NCBI GenBank assembly: GCA_959602045.1
Contig: CAUGRT010000054.1
Coordinates: forward strand, 1-12,399
DNA length: 12,399 nucleotides
From: an uncultured Clostridia bacterium
Lineage (GTDB): Bacteria > Bacillota > Clostridia > UBA1381
Direction of reading: 5' to 3'
Shown here: piece after piece, positions 8,064-12,399 of the stretch
How the letters are laid out: the number at the start of each line of letters is the position of its first letter
Numbering within the stretch: position 1 is the stretch's first letter
Translations under genes and position numbers: made by a program
Notes under the pieces: generated by a model
What the model was told of the DNA's origin: nothing
The model's database searches: none
What the model saw: the letters and a program-made list of their open reading frames with translations, nothing else

Positions 8064-8192
8064 TTATTTTATTTCAAATATTTTTTTGCATTTTTTGCAG
8101 ATCGTGAAAAAACCTTTGGACTTTGCGTCCTTGTCTTTCCAGACATGCTTGTTTTTATGTCCGCAATGAGGACATAAAATATATTTTTCCAT
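8064..8192 (-). CDS. Small zinc-ribbon protein, 42 aa
   Basis: The 42-aa product has a knuckle CPHC at residues 7-10 and a second, CKKC, at 32-35, separated by 21 residues: the pattern of a single zinc ribbon. It is very Lys-rich (pI probably high) and has no membrane segment. It faintly resembles small cysteine-rich KTR-type proteins from Firmicute mobile elements. The frame could be extended to 8264 inside the Gp15 gene, but ATG 8192 begins right after that gene's stop and starts cleanly on MEKYILCPHC; the upstream AAGAGTGAGGAT gives a moderate binding site. It sits between Gp15 and the tape measure gene, where tail assembly genes normally abut, and is AT-rich compared with both. It could be a nucleic-acid-binding accessory protein or an inserted moron. 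Function unknown. Confidence 0.7.
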   Translation of the reverse strand: MEKYILCPHCGHKNKHVWKDKDAKSKGFFTICKKCKKIFEIK

Positions 8193-8196
8193 ATCC

Positions 8197-8868
8197 TCAC
8201 TCTTTCTTTTCGTGTTCATTATACCGATTTGCAATATATTTCCGCATATCCGCCCAATGCTCATCTGCGGTTTTGTTCACTGCATGAGTGAGCGCATACG
8301 CTTTCTTTTTGGATTTGTAATACTCCCGTTCGCTCTTTGAAAGCTTGGAAAGGCTGGCGGACGGGATCGACCGGAATCGGACAATCTCTTTAAAGCTGTC
8401 CAGAATCATCGCCTGCAACAGCCATTTAAACCGCCACCAGTGCAGCTCATAACGGTATAAGTCAATACCGCAGCTTAAAAAAGACAGGTCGATGTACTTC
8501 CAATCCTTTTCAAAGTCAAAGACATCCGCGCGGCTCTTATGCTCCGTGGATTTTTCTTTTTTATCAGCGGAATCCGTATGCTGCGCAAATCGGAAAATAG
8601 GGGTCATGATGTTCTTTAAAGCCGCTTTTGCAAGCTTGGGATTTCGGATTAATAAATCCTCGCTTTGGATAGCGGAAATCAGCATTTTCAGCATGGGCGG
8701 CTTTTCGAGAAACAGATCGGTATAGATGAAATCCAGAAAATCCCCCAGTTCGATTTCCTCCGCCGATAGCTTTTCGGAGTGGTACAGGAATTTTATCCAA
8801 ATATCGAAATTGGGATTGATTCGGTAGGATTTTTTGCCGATCCGGATAGATTCGTCCCCTTGTATCAT
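8197..8868 (-). CDS. Bacteriophage Gp15 family protein (second tail assembly chaperone position)
   Basis: 223 aa. The central IDLYRYELHWWRFKWLLQAM segment (about 135-154), followed by a helix and an F-R-S-I-P turn, is characteristic of the Gp15 family found between the tail chaperone and tape measure genes in Gram-positive siphoviruses. The N-terminus (IRIGKKSYRINPNFDIWIKF) also fits. The C-terminus is Lys/Glu-rich. By position it matches the downstream partner of lambda-type G/T chaperones, which coat the tape measure protein during tail assembly; that role is inferred. ATG 8868 overlaps the previous stop as ATGA, and no clear ribosome binding site precedes it, so translation is probably coupled to the upstream gene. 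It lies in the -1 frame relative to that gene. Confidence 0.85.
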   Translation of the reverse strand: MIQGDESIRIGKKSYRINPNFDIWIKFLYHSEKLSAEEIELGDFLDFIYTDLFLEKPPMLKMLISAIQSEDLLIRNPKLAKAALKNIMTPIFRFAQHTDSADKKEKSTEHKSRADVFDFEKDWKYIDLSFLSCGIDLYRYELHWWRFKWLLQAMILDSFKEIVRFRSIPSASLSKLSKSEREYYKSKKKAYALTHAVNKTADEHWADMRKYIANRYNEHEKKE

Positions 8869-9224
8869 TTCTTTTTCGCGGCTCTGCGCTGCGCTCTGTT
8901 CTGCTTGGGCGCAAATTCCGCAGCAACCGCCATACCGTCTTTCTCGATTGCAGAAAGAATCTCACGATAAACAGAAATACACTCTCTGAGGTTGACGGCA
9001 GCACCAAATATCTGTTTGTGTACGTCCTTTCCGAACAGCGTATCAATAAAATCAAATATCGCATGACACTGCTCTTTGATGGATTCGGAAAGTCCTTTGC
9101 TATCGCCCAGGCTTTTCTCTGCGCGTTTCTTGACTTCATCCAGTGCTTTTTCGTAAATTTCAGCACTTTCCAAATCTAAAATATCAAACTCCAGTTCTAC
9201 ACCTTGAATCTCAAATTTAGCCAT
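8865..9224 (-). CDS. Tail assembly chaperone (gpG-like)
   Basis: 119 aa, acidic and helical, beginning MAKFEIQGVELEFDILD and ending in a very basic tail RAQRRAAKKK. Position between the tail tube gene and Gp15, size, and an N-terminal strand followed by helices fit the small tail assembly chaperones of Gram-positive siphoviruses, which bind the tape measure protein before tube polymerisation. ATG 9224 is set by a strong AAAGGAG at 9233-9239 with an 8-base spacer; a TTG further up at 9245 is inside or upstream of that site and is unlikely. The stop TGA at 8865-8867 overlaps the Gp15 start. Confidence 0.8.
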   Translation of the reverse strand: MAKFEIQGVELEFDILDLESAEIYEKALDEVKKRAEKSLGDSKGLSESIKEQCHAIFDFIDTLFGKDVHKQIFGAAVNLRECISVYREILSAIEKDGMAVAAEFAPKQNRAQRRAAKKK

Positions 9225-9232
9225 TTTAAAAA

Positions 9233-9239
9233 CTCCTTT
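9233..9239 (-). promoter_or_regulatory. Ribosome binding site fixing the chaperone start
   Basis: The minus strand reads AAAGGAG followed by eight bases (TTTTTAAA) and ATG at 9224. It shows that the seven extra codons from TTG 9245 are not translated as part of the chaperone. Confidence 0.8.
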
Positions 9240-9261
9240 ATTCAATCAAATTTGGGGGAAA

Positions 9262-9295
9262 TCCGACCCTCACAAGGAATTTTGCAAGGGTCGGA
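9262..9295 (-). terminator. Intergenic hairpin after the tail tube gene, possible terminator or attenuator
   Basis: TCCGACCCT (9262-9270) is the exact reverse complement of AGGGTCGGA (9287-9295): a 9-bp stem with six G/C pairs and a 16-base loop. It sits in the only sizeable intergenic gap, between the tail tube gene and the chaperone gene. On the minus strand the stem is followed by TTTCCCCC, so the U-run is short for a full intrinsic terminator. A partial terminator that keeps tube protein mRNA more abundant than downstream mRNA is plausible; an mRNA processing or stabilising stem is an alternative. Confidence 0.5.
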
Positions 9296-9301
9296 CAAAA
9301 A

Positions 9302-9808
9302 TTATGTGTTGTCTGCTGCGTAGGTATACGTTTCGGGCATTGAACCGACCTTGTTCAGACTGATGTCAATTGCCGCATTTTCGCCGGCTTCTCCCGAACC
9401 GTCACTATTGACGATAATGGACGCTTGACCCTTTTCGCCTTTGCCGTTCAGCACGTTAAAATACACATACGGAACAACAACCGCGTTACCTGTACCATAG
9501 GCAATATCATGGCTGAAACAGTAGTCCTGGAATTCGTCCCCGACATAGCGGTCACCTGTGATCGAGAACGTCCGTTGTGTTCCTGTTTTGGTGGTGGACT
9601 GTCCGGCTCTGATGTACTGTTTATCCTCGGTAACGGGATTCATCTGCGCGTCCAGACCGGCAACACCCATCTGTGCTACGACATAATCACCGATTTTGGT
9701 GGATGGTGTGCTTGCAATGTCAACAGCTAATACCCAATCATCATTGGTAACAAATCCGGCATAATCCGGGTTGGGTGTAAATTTACTCATTAATGCGCTT
9801 AGTTTCAT
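9302..9808 (-). CDS. Major tail (tube) protein
   Basis: 168 aa. The tube protein polymerises as hexamer rings around the tape measure. Position after the tail terminator and before the chaperone, small size, a beta-rich Gly/Thr/Val composition, and the segments TKTGTQRTFSITGDRYVGDEFQDYC-region and VVPYVYFNVLNGKGEKGQ fit the tube proteins of TP901-1-like Gram-positive siphoviruses. The end, NKVGSMPETYTYAADN, resembles the final strand of that fold. ATG 9808 has TAGGAG about 11 bases upstream plus a closer GAG; an internal ATG at 9790 (MSKFTPNPDYAG) is possible but has no better site. No Ig-like C-terminal extension is present, so this is the short form. Confidence 0.85.
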   Translation of the reverse strand: MKLSALMSKFTPNPDYAGFVTNDDWVLAVDIASTPSTKIGDYVVAQMGVAGLDAQMNPVTEDKQYIRAGQSTTKTGTQRTFSITGDRYVGDEFQDYCFSHDIAYGTGNAVVVPYVYFNVLNGKGEKGQASIIVNSDGSGEAGENAAIDISLNKVGSMPETYTYAADNT

Positions 9809-9820
9809 TTTCTCATTCTC

Positions 9821-10273
9821 CTATCTTTGTTCATAAATAATTTTAATAATCAGCTGTATTTTACAGCCTTTTTCATCCCTTCCGGCAATCACTCCCGGAA
9901 ACGCAACCAGTTTTTGAATCCGGCAGTTTTCGGGAAATTGCGGAAAGTTTTTTACATGGTTCTGCTGTTCGACCCATTCGGACAGCTTTTCAAATGCTTC
10001 CAACACAACGATATTCGCCGGTGTGTTGGATTGGCTGACAAGCGGAGCGTATTGGGATAGGGTAAAACTGTATTCCTTGATTCCCTTATCGCGGATAAAC
10101 TGCCGTTTCCATACGTCAGAACCGACCGTTTCGGGCGTATAGATGATCTGGTTATTCAGAACCAGTTCGCCGTTTGCGTCATATTCGCCCTGGGTAAAAT
10201 ACAAATCGGAAATATCCCGGTTTTGATATAGCCAATCCCAAACCGCTTGATGTTTTTTTGTGTTCTCTGTCAT
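9821..10273 (-). CDS. Minor capsid protein / probable tail terminator
   Basis: 150 aa. It resembles the third minor capsid protein in the Gram-positive siphovirus series and sits just before the tube gene, where the tail terminator (tail completion) protein is encoded. The protein opens with a helix containing WDWLYQNRDI, then beta-rich parts, a helix VLEAFEKLSEWVEQQNHVKN, and closes with strands ending in KIQLIIKIIYEQR, which matches the mixed fold of terminators. It would cap the tube and bind the neck. ATG 10273 directly follows the TAA of the previous gene (TAAATG), and GGAGGT lies about nine bases upstream, so it starts efficiently. Assignment as terminator is positional. Confidence 0.8.
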   Translation of the reverse strand: MTENTKKHQAVWDWLYQNRDISDLYFTQGEYDANGELVLNNQIIYTPETVGSDVWKRQFIRDKGIKEYSFTLSQYAPLVSQSNTPANIVVLEAFEKLSEWVEQQNHVKNFPQFPENCRIQKLVAFPGVIAGRDEKGCKIQLIIKIIYEQR

Positions 10274-10633
10274 TTAACCGACCTCCGCTTTGATTAATGC
10301 CGCCGCTTCATTCAAAAACTTCTCACCCTCCGGCCCGGTACAGTTTTCACCGATGGACGCTTTATCCCAATAGTTTGTGGCTTTGCTGTGACCGTTGGGC
10401 TTCTTAAAGTTGAAGTTTTTATGATATGGGTATGTTGCATAGCTTGCAGGGTATACCACCGCCCCGGGTTCGGCATAAGCACCCCCGGAAAGATTGCCCG
10501 TACAAAACGGTACATACGGATCCATAATATTTTTCGCGGCGTTGGCAATGCTCTGTGATCGCACAGCTTTACTGACCTTGCCGATAATTTGGTCGGCGCG
10601 GATGTTGTTCTCAATCTGAATATTCAAGCTCAT
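10274..10633 (-). CDS. Minor capsid protein (HK97 gp10-like neck protein)
   Basis: 119 aa. The segment YVPFCTGNLSGGAYAEPGAVVYPASYATYPYH is hallmark-like for the small minor capsid / HK97 gp10-like family: a Y-V-P-x-x-T-G-x-L turn followed by strands and an aromatic Y-A-x-Y-P-Y-H stretch. The N-terminus is helical (KVSKAVRSQSIANAAKNIMD) and the C-terminus is a helix (EKFLNEAAALIKAEV). In related phages this protein belongs to the head-tail connection. ATG 10633 lies four bases after the stop of the previous gene, with GGGAG about ten bases upstream inside that gene. Confidence 0.85.
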   Translation of the reverse strand: MSLNIQIENNIRADQIIGKVSKAVRSQSIANAAKNIMDPYVPFCTGNLSGGAYAEPGAVVYPASYATYPYHKNFNFKKPNGHSKATNYWDKASIGENCTGPEGEKFLNEAAALIKAEVG

Positions 10634-10637
10634 AAAA

Positions 10638-10976
10638 TCACGCTCCCGTCACTGCGATATGCCGCAGCCGCTTTCCCAAATGCCCGTTGTTCTTAATCGT
10701 TTTCACCGTAATTCCGTTTTTTGGCGGTGTGGGGTCGGCAAGTTCTCCTTGTACCAGAATATCCCCAACCTCGATTTCGGGGCAGGGGACGGGGATTTTT
10801 ACGGTGGTATCACTGCCGGTAATCAGAATATCACCGACCGTAATTCGCGTTGCCGTCCCGCCCCAGGAACAGCCTGTTAAGACAGTCCGAATCCATTCTG
10901 TTTGATTCTTGCCGAAAGCGTCAGTATATTTGCGCCGATGATAGAGCGTTACCGTATCTTGGCTGAATGGGAGCAT
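10638..10976 (-). CDS. Minor capsid protein / probable head-closure (stopper) protein
   Basis: 112 aa, beta-rich. It begins MLPFSQDTVTLYHRR, has TVLTGCSWGG, and continues with strands around VGDILITGSDTTVKIPVP and VGDILVQGELAD, ending in a basic strand (GKRLRHIAVTGA). The N-terminus, TVLxGCSW motif and location between adaptor and gp10-like genes match the small minor capsid family whose members act as stopper rings closing the DNA channel. The stopper role is inferred from position. ATG 10976 is preceded by a G-rich site (GGGGGGTG) and sits two bases after the adaptor stop. Confidence 0.8.
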   Translation of the reverse strand: MLPFSQDTVTLYHRRKYTDAFGKNQTEWIRTVLTGCSWGGTATRITVGDILITGSDTTVKIPVPCPEIEVGDILVQGELADPTPPKNGITVKTIKNNGHLGKRLRHIAVTGA

Positions 10977-10978
10977 GA

Positions 10979-11356
10979 TTACACCCCCCTGTAAAGAAGC
11001 AAAACGCCCTTATGGTCTTTGTATTCCGACAGATACTGGCTGATAATTCGGCGCGTGTTGGCGTTGGATTCCTCCGGGGAAAACGTTTGATAGCTTTCCG
11101 AATATCCATCGTTACTGACCCCGGTAAGCGTTCGTTCATCGGACGAGGATAAGAGCGGTACCAGCTCCACAACCAACCTTTTCAAGGCTTCGGCATAGGG
11201 GATATGAGCGATACCGCCGTAGAACACCATATCCGCCCGGATTCTTCCGGAGGTGTAGAAGTCGATTTTACGCCCGGCGGCAAAGGCGGAGCGGCAGAAT
11301 GTACCTTCCTCCGCCGTACCGCCCAAAACGCGGTATTCTTCATAGGTTAAATACAT
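10979..11356 (-). CDS. Head-tail connector (adaptor) protein, gp6-like
   Basis: 125 aa, mostly helical. It starts MYLTYEEYRVLGG, contains an F-x-x-x-x-F-A-A-G-R-K-I-D-F-Y-T stretch and a long helix ALKRLVVELVPLL, then a flexible Ser/Thr/Asn segment (GVSNDGYSESYQTFSPEES) and a helix IISQYLSEY before the C-terminal strand. This matches the gp6-like adaptors that bind below the portal after DNA packaging. ATG 11356 has AAAGGGGCGG upstream. It lies 15 bases after the small basic gene and is followed within two bases by the stopper gene. Confidence 0.85.
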   Translation of the reverse strand: MYLTYEEYRVLGGTAEEGTFCRSAFAAGRKIDFYTSGRIRADMVFYGGIAHIPYAEALKRLVVELVPLLSSSDERTLTGVSNDGYSESYQTFSPEESNANTRRIISQYLSEYKDHKGVLLLYRGV

Positions 11357-11371
11357 AAAACCGCCCCTTTC

Positions 11372-11434
11372 TTACTTTTTGGCTTTCGTGTCCTTTTTGG
11401 GTTTCGGAAACTCCAGACCGATTCTTTTCGCCAT
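11372..11434 (-). CDS. 20-aa lysine-rich mini-protein between capsid and adaptor genes
   Basis: A 21-codon frame encodes MAKRIGLEFPKPKKDTKAKK: eight Lys and one Arg among 20 residues, two Pro in the middle, and no Cys. The start has a textbook ribosome binding site, AAGGAG at 11443-11448, whose first bases overlap the capsid gene stop, with an 8-base spacer. The stop TAA is at 11372-11374, leaving just 15 bases to the adaptor start. Tight packing and the strong site argue for real translation. Function is unknown; a disordered DNA- or capsid-binding peptide, or a leader for translational coupling to the adaptor gene, are possibilities. Gene finders usually drop frames of this size. Confidence 0.65.
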   Translation of the reverse strand: MAKRIGLEFPKPKKDTKAKK

Positions 11435-11442
11435 GACGATCA

Positions 11443-11448
11443 CTCCTT
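11443..11448 (-). promoter_or_regulatory. Ribosome binding site of the 20-aa mini-gene
   Basis: AAGGAG on the minus strand overlaps the last two bases of the capsid stop codon (11447-11449) and is eight bases from ATG 11434. It is one of the strongest sites in the window and the main reason to accept the short frame. Confidence 0.75.
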
Positions 11449-12343
11449 ACGCCTTGTGGTGCAGATAGATACCGGCGGTTTTGTTCTCATAAACATCCGC
11501 CAGACCGTAAGCACGGTAGAAGAACAGCCATCCATCGGAAGTCTGATTTGCGTCCGGGGTGATGATCTTGTTCACGGTATGCTTCGGATACTGCATTAAA
11601 CAAGGCTTGTGGATAATCATAAAGTTGATGTCCTTGCCGGTTGTAGCCTTGACAAAGCCGCCGCCGGTTTCGTCTACGGCGTCACTTCCGGTTGTTTTTG
11701 TTGTACCGTCATAGAGGTCAATTGCCGTATAGAAACGCGACTGTGGTACTTTCTGTACCTGGGTAAAGCTTGCCATGACTTCTTTGGATTTGGTCGTGTC
11801 CACTGCCTGCACCATGTTAAACAGTGTCGGTGTGATGAACAGGATTCTGTTCTCATACGGTACCTCATCCTCGTCCATTTTGGACTGCGCCGCTACCAAT
11901 GCCGACAGAACGGCGTCACCATTGGAAAGCGTTGCACCGGCTGAAACTTTCGAGATTCCGGAAGTTCCGGCATAGGTAGCAAAGCGGAACGCGTCCATTT
12001 CGGGTACGACTTTCGTACGGATGAACTCACTGGAAAGCTTGCCGAACGCGATACCGGCGGTTTCCTCGTTGTCCATAGCGTCAATCGAGAACTTACGTCC
12101 TCTGTCGTAATTGAATTTAACGGTTTCATTTGTCAGTGTAACATTACCCTGAACATATCCGCCATTGCGGCTGTAGTCCGCCAGACCGTCCATAGAGATT
12201 TTCGGGATAATGATTTCATTGGTGTTGGAACCGGCGCGTACCAGTGAGGTATCACCGTCCAACATTGCGGTCATTGAACTCTGCTTGTAAACCTCGTCAA
12301 GCAGGTCAATGTATTTTTTGAATAGTGTGATTGAATTAGCCAT
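11447..12343 (-). CDS. Major capsid protein
   Basis: 298 aa. The shell subunit of the head, probably with the HK97 fold. It starts MANSITLFKKYIDLLDEVYKQSS, continues with strand-rich ANTNEIIIPKISMDGLADY-like and GNVTLTNETVKFNYDRGRKFSID segments, a long spine-like helix around IAFGKLSSEFIRTKVVPEMDAFRFATYA, a central domain (VLSALVAAQSKMDEDEVP; RILFITPTLFNMVQ) and ends in the strands GWLFFYRAYGLADVYENKTAGIYLHH. This matches coat proteins of Clostridia siphoviruses. There is no long N-terminal delta-like domain, so a separate scaffold gene upstream of the window is expected (inference). ATG 12343 has AGAGG at 12351-12355 with a 7-base spacer. Directly downstream come the mini-gene and the neck genes. 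Confidence 0.9.
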   Translation of the reverse strand: MANSITLFKKYIDLLDEVYKQSSMTAMLDGDTSLVRAGSNTNEIIIPKISMDGLADYSRNGGYVQGNVTLTNETVKFNYDRGRKFSIDAMDNEETAGIAFGKLSSEFIRTKVVPEMDAFRFATYAGTSGISKVSAGATLSNGDAVLSALVAAQSKMDEDEVPYENRILFITPTLFNMVQAVDTTKSKEVMASFTQVQKVPQSRFYTAIDLYDGTTKTTGSDAVDETGGGFVKATTGKDINFMIIHKPCLMQYPKHTVNKIITPDANQTSDGWLFFYRAYGLADVYENKTAGIYLHHKA

Positions 12344-12399
12344 TTGGTAACCTCTAAAAATTCATAAAAAAGTGTTGAAAAAATCGTCAGATTATGGTA
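12344..12399 (-). other. Leader of the capsid gene
   Basis: These 56 bases hold AGAGG (12351-12355) for the capsid start and are otherwise T-rich on the minus strand. Two of three frames hit a stop here (TAA, TGA), so the preceding gene may end in it, but its frame cannot be decided. I see no convincing promoter or hairpin. Confidence 0.4.

Noticed and set aside
8193..8264. Longer start for the zinc-ribbon gene inside the Gp15 gene
   Set aside because: Would overlap the Gp15 coding end by 68 bases; the extra residues look like out-of-frame Gp15 sequence.
8868..8877. Canonical X XXY YYZ slippery heptamer at the chaperone end
   Set aside because: In frame the codons are GCG AAA AAG AAA, so the base before AAA AAG is G, not A; tandem -1 re-pairing would leave a first-position mismatch. 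Only a weaker, non-canonical slip remains possible.
8564..9166. 200-codon minus-strand frame overlapping both chaperone and Gp15 genes
   Set aside because: It lies in the third frame, is rich in Arg/Pro/Ser without structure, and competes with two well-supported genes.
12344..12399. Promoter upstream of the capsid gene
   Set aside because: The T-rich sequence offers no -35/-10 pair with good match and spacing; late genes are probably read from further upstream.
1..12399. CRISPR arrays, tRNA genes, insertion sequences, attachment sites, defence genes
   Set aside because: Both strands are filled by or antisense to phage structural genes; no spaced direct repeats, cloverleaf, transposase or inverted terminal repeats were seen.

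Overview
The window is one continuous block of siphovirus (long, flexible, non-contractile tail) morphogenesis genes, all on the minus strand, so the biological order runs from position 12399 down to 1. Protein families and gene order match temperate phages and prophages of Gram-positive bacteria (TP901-1/A118/SPP1-like layout). Strong AGGAG-type ribosome binding sites, mid-range GC judged by eye, and tail proteins resembling those of gut Clostridia prophages suggest a phage or prophage of a Clostridia-type Firmicute. Host and lysogeny are inference: no integrase, attachment site, tRNA or bacterial gene is visible.

Head and neck (12399-9821): a 56-base leader; the major capsid protein (298 aa); a 20-aa lysine-rich mini-gene with its own strong ribosome binding site; the head-tail adaptor; and three small minor capsid or neck proteins that probably serve as stopper, neck protein and tail terminator. 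Portal, terminase and scaffold should lie upstream, outside the window.

Tail tube and assembly (9808-8064): the major tail (tube) protein; a 77-base intergenic gap with a perfect 9-bp hairpin that may attenuate transcription; a tail assembly chaperone; a Gp15-family protein overlapping it by ATGA in the -1 frame; and a 42-aa zinc-ribbon protein of unknown role.

Tail length and tip (8007-1): a 1372-aa tape measure protein with an exact 22-residue hydrophobic repeat; the distal tail protein; a ReqiPepy6 Gp37-like hub protein; a 284-aa protein I do not recognise; and the first 375 codons of a baseplate or fibre protein that runs off the window. That fibre carries a striking exact 12-residue Ala-Val-Gly repeat resembling the beta-roll heads of YadA-type adhesins.

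The genes are packed with gaps of a few bases, or overlap by a few, and probably form one late operon. No defence system, CRISPR array, insertion sequence or RNA gene was found. The less ordinary elements are the 12-residue repeat fibre, the unrecognised 284-aa tail-tip gene, the zinc-ribbon insert, the 20-aa basic mini-gene and the intergenic hairpin.
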